Assembly (NCBI RefSeq): GCF_014836905.1
Contig: NZ_JACSPZ010000005.1
Span: forward strand, 1 to 64,000
Source of the DNA: Solibacillus faecavium
GTDB lineage: Bacteria; Bacillota; Bacilli; Bacillales_A; Planococcaceae
DNA: 64,000 nucleotides
Reading direction: 5' to 3'
A program made the position numbers and the translations under genes. The notes beneath the pieces were generated by a model. That model did not search any database, was not told where the DNA came from, and saw only the letters and a program-made list of their open reading frames with translations. Below, one piece after another: positions 36,122-44,772 of the stretch. How positions within the stretch are numbered: position 1 is the stretch's first letter; each line of letters opens with the position of its first letter.

Positions 36122-36703
36122 TTATGCTTTTAATGCATTTAACAATAATCGCTGTATTTTTGGAGCTTGTTCCAATAAGTTGTAACGATTGTCATTCATT
36201 ACCCATGTCGTTGTAATTTCATCGATTGTCCCAAATACCATTTGTCTTGCAATACGAACATCCATTGCTTGATTAAATTCACCGTTAAGCATACCTTCAA
36301 TTAAAATTTGATCTAGTAAAATCAAGTATTCTTTTAGAATAGCATTAATTTTCAGTCTAATTTCTTTATTCGATTGCCGTAACTCAAGTTGAGTTACAGT
36401 TGCCAGATGTCGATTGCTTGATAAAACGTGTAAATGATTCTCAATCATCTTACATAACTTATCAGAAGCAGTATCTCCACTTTTTATTATAGCCTGTAAA
36501 TTGTCTACGAATATACCCATTTTTTCCTGAAATACAGAAATTAAAATATCTTCTTTATTCTTAAAGTATAAATAGATTGTACCATCAGCTACTCCAGCCT
36601 GTTTTGCAATTTTTGAAACTTGGGCTTGATGATAGCCGTTTTCTGCGATTGCTATGACTGCAGCATCTACTATTTGCATGTATTTGGGTTTGTTTCGTTT
36701 CAA
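36122..36703 (-). CDS. fadR: TetR-family fatty-acid degradation regulator FadR (YsiA)
   Basis: About 193 residues. The N-terminal helix-turn-helix (QAQVSKIAKQAGVADGTIYLYFKNKEDIL) is nearly identical to what I recall of B. subtilis FadR. It represses beta-oxidation genes and is released by long-chain acyl-CoA. The start is TTG at 36703 behind GGTGGTGA, which gives LKRNKPKYMQ, matching the family opening; the upstream ATG frame runs through the operator. Its own promoter overlaps a long palindrome at 36722-36763, so the operon is autoregulated. Confidence 0.92.
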   Translation of the reverse strand: MKRNKPKYMQIVDAAVIAIAENGYHQAQVSKIAKQAGVADGTIYLYFKNKEDILISVFQEKMGIFVDNLQAIIKSGDTASDKLCKMIENHLHVLSSNRHLATVTQLELRQSNKEIRLKINAILKEYLILLDQILIEGMLNGEFNQAMDVRIARQMVFGTIDEITTTWVMNDNRYNLLEQAPKIQRLLLNALKA

Positions 36704-36721
36704 GCTGATCACCACCAAAAA

Positions 36722-36763
36722 AATATGAAAACATGAATGACCATTCATTCATGTTTTCATATT
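36722..36763. promoter_or_regulatory. FadR operator, perfect 19-bp-arm palindrome
   Basis: Two perfectly complementary 19-base arms (36722-36740 and 36745-36763) flank CCAT. The core ATGAATGA...TCATTCAT matches the recalled B. subtilis FadR box TGAATGA-N-TCATTCA. It lies just downstream of the fadR promoter and about 20 bp before the fadR start. Confidence 0.88.
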
Positions 36764-36787
36764 ATAATTTGTTCTACATTCTGTCAA
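36761..36787 (-). promoter_or_regulatory. SigA promoter of the fadR-fadB-etfB-etfA operon
   Basis: Minus strand: -35 TTGACA (36782-36787) and -10 TATAAT (36761-36766) with a 15-bp spacer, or TAATAT with 17 bp. The -10 touches the FadR palindrome, so bound FadR would cover the start site. Confidence 0.75.
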
Positions 36788-36806
36788 CAGTTTGCTCTAC
36801 AATTAA

Positions 36807-38498
36807 TTATTTTGCTTCTTGCTGTGTCATTTTCTGTTTTTCTTCATCAATAAGTGTACGGCGTAAAATTTTGCCTACAGCTGTTTTAGGCAGTTCAGCA
36901 CGGAATTCGTAAAAACGAGGTACTTTATAGGCTGCTAAATTTTTACGGCAAAATTCATTTAGCTCTTTGTCTGTAACTGACTTACCTTCTTTTAAGACAA
37001 TATAGGCTTTAACTGTTTCCCCGCGATACGGGTCAGGAATACCTGCTACAACACATTCCTGAATAGCTTCATGCTCATAAAGGACTTCTTCTACTTCACG
37101 CGGATAAATATTGAAACCACCAGCAATAATCATATCTTTTTTACGATCTACAACATAGAAATAACCTTTATCATCCATATAGCCTAAATCACCTGTTAAG
37201 AACCAACCATCAGAAAATGTCATCGCAGTTTCTTCTGGGCGATTCCAATAGCCTTTCATTACTTGAGGTCCTTTAACGGCAATCTCACCAATTTCTCCTA
37301 CCGGTAAAATTTCTGCTTCACCAGAACGTAAAATGACAGAATCAGTATTTGGCCACGGTAAACCGATAGAACCATTTATACGATTTTCCCAAATTGGATT
37401 GGCATGCGTAACCGGAGATGTTTCAGTTAAACCATATCCTTCTACTAAGCGTCCACCAGTCAACGCTTCAAATTTCTCTTGCACTTCTAATGGCAGTGGT
37501 GCCGAACCACTTAAACAAGCTTTTATGGACGACAAATCATACTTTGCTAAATCGGGATGATTCAATAAACCAATATACATCGTTGGTGCACCCGGGAATA
37601 GCGTTGGCTTTTGCTTATCAATTGTTTTTAAAGCCTGTTCAGCATCAAACTTCGGCAATAATACCATTTTGCCTTGCTGCATTACTGATAAAATGAGTAC
37701 TGTCGTCATACCATAGACATGGAAGAAAGGCAGGATACCTAGAATCGATTCTTCACCTTTTTTACATTTGTACATCCATGCATCACACATCATCGTATTG
37801 GCAATCAGGTTTTTATGTGTAAGCATAACGCCTTTTGGATAGCCTGTTGTACCCCCTGTATATTGCAATAATGCCAAGTCATTTTCAAAATCAAAATTTA
37901 GCTCGATCTTATCCATCTTAGCCATTTTCATAACTTCCGTGAATAAGTGATTTGTGCCACTATGTTCAACTTTTACGCTAAAGCCATATTGCTTCTTTTG
38001 AATAAACGGATAGATTAAATTTTTTGGGAACGGTAAGTAATCTTTTATTCCTGAAACAATAACATTTTCAATACTTGTTTCATTCATTATCTTCATGACA
38101 CGTGGATACAGAATATCCATTACTAAAATAACTTTCGCTCCAGAATCCGCCATTTGATACTGCAACTCTCGTTCTGTATAAAGAGGATTTGTCTGAACAA
38201 CGATTCCACCTGCATACATCGTACCATAATAAGCAATTACAGCCTGCGGACAATTCGGTAACATGATTGCTACACGATCACCTTTCTCCACCCCTAGAGA
38301 ACGTAAATAATTCGCAAACTTCATCGCTGATTCATATAACTCTTTATACGTAACCTCGCGCCCCATAAAGTGAATAGCAACTTTGTTAGGTAAAGACTCA
38401 TATGCCTGCGTTAAAAATTGATGCACTGGAAATTCAGGCAGTTCCAGTGTATGCGGAACTTCTTCCGGATAGCTCGAAAACCAAACTTTTTCTGTCAT
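36807..38498 (-). CDS. lcfA: Long-chain fatty-acid-CoA ligase
   Basis: 563 residues, AMP-forming acyl-CoA synthetase. It activates fatty acids for beta-oxidation at the membrane. Motifs are YTGGTTGYPKGVMLTH (P-loop), GYGLTETSP, and TGDLGYMDDKGYFYVVDRKKDMI, with the C-terminal catalytic lysine in KTAVGKILRR. The ATG at 38498 follows AAAGGGGAG; a frame from 38567 runs through the promoter. A consensus promoter lies at 38539-38567. I saw no FadR palindrome near it, although lcfA is in the FadR regulon in B. subtilis. Confidence 0.95.
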   Translation of the reverse strand: MTEKVWFSSYPEEVPHTLELPEFPVHQFLTQAYESLPNKVAIHFMGREVTYKELYESAMKFANYLRSLGVEKGDRVAIMLPNCPQAVIAYYGTMYAGGIVVQTNPLYTERELQYQMADSGAKVILVMDILYPRVMKIMNETSIENVIVSGIKDYLPFPKNLIYPFIQKKQYGFSVKVEHSGTNHLFTEVMKMAKMDKIELNFDFENDLALLQYTGGTTGYPKGVMLTHKNLIANTMMCDAWMYKCKKGEESILGILPFFHVYGMTTVLILSVMQQGKMVLLPKFDAEQALKTIDKQKPTLFPGAPTMYIGLLNHPDLAKYDLSSIKACLSGSAPLPLEVQEKFEALTGGRLVEGYGLTETSPVTHANPIWENRINGSIGLPWPNTDSVILRSGEAEILPVGEIGEIAVKGPQVMKGYWNRPEETAMTFSDGWFLTGDLGYMDDKGYFYVVDRKKDMIIAGGFNIYPREVEEVLYEHEAIQECVVAGIPDPYRGETVKAYIVLKEGKSVTDKELNEFCRKNLAAYKVPRFYEFRAELPKTAVGKILRRTLIDEEKQKMTQQEAK

Positions 38499-38538
38499 AA
38501 AACTTCTCCCCTTTGCTAAAGCTTTACTTGTTTTTATT

Positions 38539-38567
38539 ATTATAAGTAAAAAAGGAAATTCTTTCAA
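38539..38567 (-). promoter_or_regulatory. SigA promoter of lcfA
   Basis: Minus strand: -35 TTGAAA (38562-38567), 17-bp spacer, -10 TATAAT (38539-38544), a near-consensus pair 40 bp upstream of the lcfA ATG. Confidence 0.8.
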
Positions 38568-38803
38568 ACTATTTTCATAGATTTCTACATTTTATTCTCG
38601 TTTATACGTTTATTTTCTCATTATTTATTTTTGATTTTATAGTATTATCGTAGCAGATTAACCATCGATCCCTCATTTAGTATAGAAATATACTTTTTCA
38701 GTAAAATTTTTAATATTCAAAATTTTATTTCAATGATTGTATTAATTATAGTATTGATTAATCATTTTTATGAATAACATAATATTCCAGTGAAAAATCC
38801 AAC

Positions 38804-38845
38804 AAAAAAAGCAAACAAACTAACAGTTATGTTAGTTCATTTGCT
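38804..38845 (-). terminator. Terminator after the mini-protein gene
   Basis: Minus strand: GCAAATGAACTAACA pairs with TGTTAGTTTGTTTGC (one G-T), followed by T7. It ends the mutS2-DUF350-mini-protein transcript. Confidence 0.88.
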
Positions 38846-38852
38846 CCTAAGC

Positions 38853-38933
38853 CTAAAGGGTCATCATGTAGTAAATACCGACTACGAGAAATATTATGCA
38901 GACGGCTATTAGTATTTTCGATAAAGTTTCCAT
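38853..38933 (-). CDS. 26-residue single-helix membrane mini-protein
   Basis: ATG at 38931-38933 after TTAGGAG with good spacing. The product is METLSKILIAVCIIFLVVGI plus YYMMTL: a short polar N-terminus and one hydrophobic helix of about 18 residues. It begins 11 bp after the DUF350 gene stop and ends just before a strong terminator, so it is transcribed. The ribosome site, membrane-like sequence and exact fit between gene and terminator support a real gene, perhaps a small partner of the DUF350 membrane protein. No homologue is known to me. Confidence 0.6.
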   Translation of the reverse strand: METLSKILIAVCIIFLVVGIYYMMTL

Positions 38934-38943
38934 ATTTAAACTC

Positions 38944-39357
38944 CTAAGATATACTTGCTCCTATTACAAAGGATAAACCAAGTGAAATCGTAAATGAAAT
39001 AAAACCTACCGAGCGATTATCTGCCGCTATTTCTTCGTCAACATTAAACTTCGGTGTTAGAAATTCAAATAAAAAATAGGCAAAAATCAGCAGTATAAAA
39101 CCGAACAAACCCCAGCCCAGCATTTCAATAAAGGATGTATGCTGGTTAATGGAATATCTGAAAATATTGCACACACCTAAAATTTTCCCACCGGTAGCTA
39201 AAGCGACTGCAACATTCCCTTTTTTTATTTCATCCCAATTTTTATACTTTGTTACAACTTCAAATAAGATCATCGATACGAATAAGCAAAGGACTACGAC
39301 ACTAAAATAACCTGCCGTTTCTACGAGAGGATGGTGCCAAAAATTTGAACCTAGCAA
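38944..39357 (-). CDS. yshE: DUF350 family membrane protein (YshE-like)
   Basis: 137 residues with four transmembrane helices (about 16-35, 48-65, 77-98, 115-135). The DUF350 pattern is visible: EIKKGNVAVALATGGKILG and a later GFISFTISLG repeat of the two-helix unit. Function unknown; DUF350 proteins are inner-membrane and often lie in phage-shock-like clusters. The start is TTG, behind AAAGGGGG. It lies between mutS2 and lcfA as yshE does in B. subtilis. Confidence 0.8.
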   Translation of the reverse strand: MLGSNFWHHPLVETAGYFSVVVLCLFVSMILFEVVTKYKNWDEIKKGNVAVALATGGKILGVCNIFRYSINQHTSFIEMLGWGLFGFILLIFAYFLFEFLTPKFNVDEEIAADNRSVGFISFTISLGLSFVIGASIS

Positions 39358-39425
39358 TCCATTTTACCCCCTTTAAATTTTCTTCCTATTACTAATATTA
39401 GCGGATAATTAAAAAGGAGCAACTA

Positions 39426-41789
39426 TTATTTTAGTTCCACGACAGTTACACCAAAGCCACCTTCGCCTGCTTCACCGTAACGGAACGATTTAACACGCTT
39501 ATGATTTTTCAGGAAACTTTGAATTCCTTGTCGTAATGCCCCAGTTCCTTTTCCGTGGATAATCGAGACGCGTGGATAATTGGCTAATAAAGCATCATCC
39601 AGATACTTTTCTGTGCGAATGAGCGCTTCTTCATATCGCTCTCCACGTAAATCAAGTTCCAACTTTACGACACTATTGCGATTTTTCACATTCATCATTG
39701 GGCGGGTAACCTGCTCTTTTTCAGGTTTCATATATTCTAAATCAGATTCAGGTAATTTCATTTTTAAAATACCAATTTGAACAACCCACTCATTGCCAGC
39801 CTTTTGAAGAATTGTCCCTTTTTGTCCGTAGCTTAATACTTTTACTTCGTCGCCTACTTGAAGGTTTTGCTTACGTTCTCGGGCTGCAACTGCCTTTTGC
39901 AGTACTTTGTTTTCGACTGGTGTTGCATTGTCCAATCGTTTTTTCGCCTCAATTAACTCATGCTCTTTTACAGTTAATGCTGCATTTTCTTTCATTTTTC
40001 TTAAATCTTCAATTACCGATTCGGCTTCTCTTTTTGCTTCATCAATAATTTTACGTGCCTTTTCTTTCGCCTTTTTCTCTAAGTTATCTTTTTTCTCATC
40101 ATAAATTCGAAGGCGTTCTTCCAGTTCTGCACGAATCTGTTGAGCTTCTTCGAGTAAAATATGTGCTTCGTCCGCTTCACGCTCGGAGCGCAAACGGCTT
40201 TCTTCAAGCGACGCAATCATTGACTCAACTTCATGACGGTCTGTACCTGTGAATGATTTCGCATGGTCAATGATATTTGTTTTCAAGCCTAAACGTTTGG
40301 AAATTTCAAATGCGTTTGAACGACCTGGTACACCGATTAACAATCGGTAAGTTGGGCTAAGTGTTTCTACGTCGAATTCTACACTTGCATTGACAACTAA
40401 TGGTCGGTTATATCCGTATGCCTTTAACTCAGGGTAGTGCGAAGTTGCCATAACACGTGCACCACGATTTACTGTTTCATCTAAAATGGCAATGGCCAGC
40501 GCTGCACCTTCTTGAGGGTCTGTACCTGCTCCAAGCTCATCAAATAAAATTAAAGACTTCTCATTAAACTTACTTAAAATATCTACTATATTAACCATAT
40601 GAGAAGAGAATGTTGACAAGGACTGCTCAATCGATTGCTCATCACCTATATCTGCAAAGATTTGCTCAAATACAGCTAGCTCCGAACCGTCAAGAGCCGG
40701 GACTGGCAAGCCGCACTGTGCCATGATCGTACAAAGCCCCACTGTTTTCAAAGTAACCGTTTTACCACCTGTATTTGGTCCAGTTATTACAATTGCTGTC
40801 ACATCACGCCCAAATTCAATTGTATTGGCAACTGCTTCTTCAATTGGTAAAAGAGGATGTCGGGAACGTATGAGGCGTGTATAGCCTTCATTATTCATCT
40901 TTGGCATTGTACATTTATTCGCTTGTCCATATTTCCCTTTTGCTAAAATCACATCGATTTCTCCAAGTAATTGTACAAGAACAAATATTTCATGTCCGAC
41001 TTCCTGTACCTTTAATGTAAGCTCAGATAAAATGCGTTCGATTTCTGCCTTTTCTTTCACTTTTAGACGTTGCACTTCGTTGTTCGCTTGAATCACTGCA
41101 TCAGGCTCAATAAACAATGTTTGACCCGAAGCAGACTGGTCGTGGACAATACCGCCATAATGTGAACGATACTCCTGTTTGACTGGGATTACGAATCGGT
41201 CATTACGAATAGTAATAATCGCGTCTGACAGCATTTTCGTTGCATTCGACCCACGTGTCAGACTTTCCAGCTTTTGACGTACTTTGGACTCTTCTGATCG
41301 CAATGACTGTCTAATCGAACGTAGTGTAGCACTTGCAGAATCAAGGACTGTCCCGTTATCATCAATACAATCATTAATTTCATGCTGTAATGCCGTCAAT
41401 ACAGGCATTTGTTCTTTCCGTTCGATAAAATGAGGAATGTCAATCGCATTCTCAGATTCAATATCTTCAATGAAATTACGTAAAATTCGGCTTGCACGAA
41501 TTGTACTTGCGATTTCCATCAACTCCATCGGACTTAGCATACCGCCAATTTGAGAACGACGTGCATGAGGGCGTACATCAAAAATTCCACCCATCGGTAC
41601 ATTGCCTTTTACTCGTAAAATGGCTAAGCCTTCATCCATTTCCTCTAATAGTTCCACAACTGTATCATAGTCCGTTTCTGGTACTAGCTCATCAATCGCT
41701 TGTTTCCCTATAGAGTTTGTACAAAATACCGCTACTTGCTCACGCACTTTATGAAATTCTAGTGTTTTCAATGCTCGTTGTTCGATCAT
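39426..41789 (-). CDS. mutS2: Endonuclease MutS2
   Basis: 787 residues. Suppresses homologous recombination; in B. subtilis also described as splitting collided ribosomes. The MutS-type ATPase has Walker A GPNTGGKT near residue 335, the SSHM signature, and Walker B LILFDELGAGTDP. A long coiled-coil follows (515-640), and the Smr nuclease domain ends the protein (LDLRGERYEEAL, SIIHGKGTGALRQG). It has no mismatch-binding domain I. The ATG follows AGGAGGTG. It is 14 bp after polX. Confidence 0.96.
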   Translation of the reverse strand: MIEQRALKTLEFHKVREQVAVFCTNSIGKQAIDELVPETDYDTVVELLEEMDEGLAILRVKGNVPMGGIFDVRPHARRSQIGGMLSPMELMEIASTIRASRILRNFIEDIESENAIDIPHFIERKEQMPVLTALQHEINDCIDDNGTVLDSASATLRSIRQSLRSEESKVRQKLESLTRGSNATKMLSDAIITIRNDRFVIPVKQEYRSHYGGIVHDQSASGQTLFIEPDAVIQANNEVQRLKVKEKAEIERILSELTLKVQEVGHEIFVLVQLLGEIDVILAKGKYGQANKCTMPKMNNEGYTRLIRSRHPLLPIEEAVANTIEFGRDVTAIVITGPNTGGKTVTLKTVGLCTIMAQCGLPVPALDGSELAVFEQIFADIGDEQSIEQSLSTFSSHMVNIVDILSKFNEKSLILFDELGAGTDPQEGAALAIAILDETVNRGARVMATSHYPELKAYGYNRPLVVNASVEFDVETLSPTYRLLIGVPGRSNAFEISKRLGLKTNIIDHAKSFTGTDRHEVESMIASLEESRLRSEREADEAHILLEEAQQIRAELEERLRIYDEKKDNLEKKAKEKARKIIDEAKREAESVIEDLRKMKENAALTVKEHELIEAKKRLDNATPVENKVLQKAVAARERKQNLQVGDEVKVLSYGQKGTILQKAGNEWVVQIGILKMKLPESDLEYMKPEKEQVTRPMMNVKNRNSVVKLELDLRGERYEEALIRTEKYLDDALLANYPRVSIIHGKGTGALRQGIQSFLKNHKRVKSFRYGEAGEGGFGVTVVELK

Positions 41790-41803
41790 GAGAACACCTC
41801 CTA

Positions 41804-43519
41804 TTACTTTTCTTTATTTTTTTTAATAAATGCTTCGAATTTTTCTTTAGACCATGTATTAACGATTAATTCTCTCTTTAACCATGCTTTTTGTGCATAT
41901 TTAACACCAATATCCATGTAGCGCAATTGGTCAATTGCATGTGCATCTGTATTGATTGCGATTGGAACATTCTTTTCCATCGCTAACTGTAAAAACTCGA
42001 TACTTAAATCTAAACGATAAGGACTTGCATTTAATTCTAATATTTTTCCATTTTCTGCTGCCCACTCAATTAAAAGGGGAACATCCGGATCGTAGCCTCC
42101 GCGCTGCCCTACGATTCGCCCAGTCGGATGTGCAATCATATGGACATATGGATTTTCAATGGCTGTTTTTAAACGTGCCATAATTTTATCCTGGGATTGT
42201 GTAAAACTCGAGTGAATGGAAGCAATCACAAAATCTAAATCTTTTAATACATCGTCACCAAAATCAAGAGTCCCATCTGGTAAAATATCCATTTCTGTTC
42301 CACGGTATAGTCGGAAGTCAGGGTTCGCTTCGTTAAAAGCATAAATATCTAGCTTCTGTAATTCTAATCGTTCTGGAGTTAAACCATTTGCTACTTTTAA
42401 ATATTGTGAATGATCGGTAATGACAGCATATGAATAGCCCTTTTCAGTTAAAGCATGCCCCATCTCACTGACAGAATGCGCACCATCAGACCAAGTTGTA
42501 TGCATATGCAGATCCGCGACAATATTATCTAATGCAACTAAGTCCTGAAGTTCATCCAAGCGATCAAGTTCCTTCCCGCTTTCCCGTACTGTTGGTGGGA
42601 TAAATGGTAAATTAAAATGGGCAAAAAACGCTTCTTCTGTTTCAAAAGTTTCGATCGTACCATCCTCTTGTTCCACACCGTACTCACTAATTTTTTTCCC
42701 CATTGATTTAGCCAATTGACGCATACGCACATTATGATCTTTTGAACCTGTAAAGTGATGAAGTGCTGTTGCATACTCTTCTCGTTTTACTAGCCGGAAA
42801 TCTACACTTACCGGGTCTTCCCGGTCTAAAATCACAGATACTTTTGTATCACCAGCAGCAACTGTCTCTAATATTGCCAGGTGTTTTAGAAGAGCCTCTC
42901 GAACAACTTCATATTCGTTAGTAGCCACGATAAAATCTATATCTTTACTTGTTTCCGCAACTCGTCGGAAACTTCCTGCCACTGAAAATAGCTCGACTTC
43001 AGGCAGGCTTGCCAAAAGCTCATTAATTTCCAATACTACAGGCTCAAGTTGCCAAATTGGTAACCGTTCTGCTCGGGTCCCAAAATTCTCAAGTTCCTTT
43101 AGGATCTTTTCTTCAGTTTTTGCCGCAAAACCAGCCAACTCACGTACTTTTCCTGTTTCACACGCTATCTTTAATGTTTCTGCATCGACAATGTGAAGCT
43201 CCTGATAAAGTTTCGCAAGTTTTTTTCCTCCTAAACCCGGTAATTTCATAAGCGGTACTAGTCCTTTAGGTACGGCTTCTTCAAGCTCCTTTAATACACC
43301 AGATTCTCCCGTTTCCATCAGTTCTGTAATAACTGACGCAGTACCTTTACCTATCCCTTTGATTGCAGTAATATCATCAATTTCACTTAGACTACGCTCG
43401 TCCGCCTCAAGGGCAGCTGCCGCTTTGCGGAATGCAGATACTTTAAATGGATTTTCTGCTTGTAGTTCCATATATAACGCAATTTTTTCTAAAGTACGAA
43501 TAATAATTTTTTTGTTCAT
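41804..43519 (-). CDS. polX: DNA polymerase/3'-5' exonuclease PolX
   Basis: 571 residues. Family X gap-filling polymerase fused to a PHP nuclease, a base-excision repair enzyme. The N-terminal 8-kDa and helix-hairpin-helix region (AIKGIGKGTASVI, KLPGLGGKKLAKLY) is followed by the nucleotidyltransferase core (GSFRR, KDIDFIV, SVDFRLV), and the PHP domain starts at DLHMHTTWSDG near residue 340 with further metal ligands (DHSQY, HPTGR, NTDAH). It has an AAAGGGGAGG ribosome site, directly after a terminator hairpin. Confidence 0.95.
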   Translation of the reverse strand: MNKKIIIRTLEKIALYMELQAENPFKVSAFRKAAAALEADERSLSEIDDITAIKGIGKGTASVITELMETGESGVLKELEEAVPKGLVPLMKLPGLGGKKLAKLYQELHIVDAETLKIACETGKVRELAGFAAKTEEKILKELENFGTRAERLPIWQLEPVVLEINELLASLPEVELFSVAGSFRRVAETSKDIDFIVATNEYEVVREALLKHLAILETVAAGDTKVSVILDREDPVSVDFRLVKREEYATALHHFTGSKDHNVRMRQLAKSMGKKISEYGVEQEDGTIETFETEEAFFAHFNLPFIPPTVRESGKELDRLDELQDLVALDNIVADLHMHTTWSDGAHSVSEMGHALTEKGYSYAVITDHSQYLKVANGLTPERLELQKLDIYAFNEANPDFRLYRGTEMDILPDGTLDFGDDVLKDLDFVIASIHSSFTQSQDKIMARLKTAIENPYVHMIAHPTGRIVGQRGGYDPDVPLLIEWAAENGKILELNASPYRLDLSIEFLQLAMEKNVPIAINTDAHAIDQLRYMDIGVKYAQKAWLKRELIVNTWSKEKFEAFIKKNKEK

Positions 43520-43536
43520 TAATAATTGCCTCCCCT

Positions 43537-43572
43537 TTAAAAAAGCTCCTCCCGAAAATCGAGAGAAGCTTT
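43537..43572 (-). terminator. Terminator-like hairpin before polX
   Basis: Minus strand: AAGCTTCTCTCG pairs with CGGGAGGAGCTT (two G-T pairs) around a short loop, followed by T6. It ends about 18 bp before the polX ATG, after zapA-cvpA. It would separate or attenuate expression of polX-mutS2. Confidence 0.7.
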
Positions 43573-43702
43573 CGCATGATTTTCAATCCATTACATCCGG
43601 GTGCATTTGGCACCTAGACGTAGGTAAGTCAGCTGTTATTGTATATAGCAGCTGATTTTCTTCAAGAACTTCATACTGAATGTAGGACACTAGCTAAAAA
43701 AG

Positions 43703-44242
43703 TTAGTTTTTATAAATATACCACCAGTTTTGAAACATGCTCGTAATAATTGGCGTATGCTCCAACATCATTCCAGCTAGAATAGATCCGTCAATAATAG
43801 ATTGGATGGATTCAATCGGCAGTAATGCAACGACATATAATCCAATAAATAAAATAAGGTACATTTCAACAAATCCAAGTACTGCGCCCAATAAATAGTT
43901 TAAAGAACTCAGCACAGGTAAATACGTTAAAAAATCAAACATTGAGCCAACAATTTGTAACGCTATTTTTACAGCAAAGAAAATGATGGCAAATGCAAAT
44001 ACGCGATAAAATGTACGATCGACATCAAGTGAGTCGAGTACTAATGTCATCGTTGCACCTTCTGTAAACCCTGGATACGGTATCCACAGTACAAATTTTT
44101 CTGCAAGCGGCTTATAATAAATTATGGCCACAACTAGGGCAATTATAAAACTACCGATATTTATTAATTGGACAACGAGCCCTCGTTTCGCTCCAATTAT
44201 AAGGCTAATGATAAAGACAGCTAAAATAAATATATCTAACAT
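43703..44242 (-). CDS. yshB: CvpA family membrane protein (YshB-like)
   Basis: 179 residues, four transmembrane helices, CvpA/colicin-V-production family. The opening MLDIFILAVFIISLIIGAKR and the GAVLGFVEMYLILFIGLYV helix are typical. It lies in the cytoplasmic membrane; the molecular function is not established. The ATG at 44242 has GAAGGG nine bases upstream; a TTG at 44251 touches that site and is unlikely. It starts 5 bp after the zapA stop, as in B. subtilis. Confidence 0.88.
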   Translation of the reverse strand: MLDIFILAVFIISLIIGAKRGLVVQLINIGSFIIALVVAIIYYKPLAEKFVLWIPYPGFTEGATMTLVLDSLDVDRTFYRVFAFAIIFFAVKIALQIVGSMFDFLTYLPVLSSLNYLLGAVLGFVEMYLILFIGLYVVALLPIESIQSIIDGSILAGMMLEHTPIITSMFQNWWYIYKN

Positions 44243-44247
44243 GTATG

Positions 44248-44508
44248 TCAACCCTTCAATTGTTTCAATTGTTCTTCTAATTTTTCAAATTGTTTTTTTA
44301 ATAGTAAATAATCATGAACTGAATTAACTGCTGTAAGTACAGCAAGTTTCGCTGTATCCAATGATGGATTATGTGCACCGATTTCCCGCATTTTGTCATC
44401 TACTATTGAAGCAACAAGACGCATATGACCCGATGATTCTGTTCCTACCATTTTATATGTATTGCCATATATTTCTACGGAAATGCGATTCTTCTCTTGC
44501 TCAGCCAA
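44248..44508 (-). CDS. zapA: Cell division protein ZapA
   Basis: 86 residues. Binds and bundles FtsZ at the division ring. The N-terminal strands [16 protein letters not shown] and the helix [16 protein letters not shown] match ZapA, followed by the C-terminal coiled coil ([19 protein letters not shown]). A TATGAT promoter lies about 125 bp upstream. It precedes cvpA in a two-gene unit. Confidence 0.92.
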   Translation of the reverse strand: MAEQEKNRISVEIYGNTYKMVGTESSGHMRLVASIVDDKMREIGAHNPSLDTAKLAVLTAVNSVHDYLLLKKQFEKLEEQLKQLKG

Positions 44509-44634
44509 AATAATCCCTCCAGAAAGAATATGTAAACAGTACGAAAATACTTTTTCAATTCTTACTTAATGAAATGGTTAAAAGCAAACCCGATTGCTGT
44601 TATTTTATAAAACGATGCTATTTTCATATTGTAC

Positions 44635-44664
44635 ATCATATCATTTCCCATTTCACTATCGCAA
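44635..44664 (-). promoter_or_regulatory. SigA promoter of zapA-cvpA
   Basis: Minus strand: -35 TTGCGA (44659-44664), 18-bp spacer, -10 TATGAT (44635-44640). It lies in the divergent gap between zapA and rnhC. Confidence 0.6.
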
Positions 44665-44772
44665 CACCATGACGTTAATGTTCATCGAAACATTAAATGA
44701 ATTTGTTATTTCCCCTTTCTTTCGTCAAAAGTTATACTACTTAAAAATGAATGTTTTTTGAAAGGATTACTT

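Larger units (their letters stand above)
38499..38852. other. Intergenic stretch upstream of lcfA
   Basis: 354 bp holding the lcfA promoter (38539-38567) and the terminator of the DUF350/mini-protein transcript (38804-38845). The AT-rich middle has no gene that I would support. Confidence 0.6.

Noticed and set aside
38571-38800. FadR operator upstream of lcfA
   Set aside because: The TGAATGA/TCATTCA pattern is absent; only AT-rich imperfect repeats such as those near 38735-38770 are seen.
43573-43702. T-box or other known riboswitch before polX
   Set aside because: Local complementarity exists but none of the known class motifs match.
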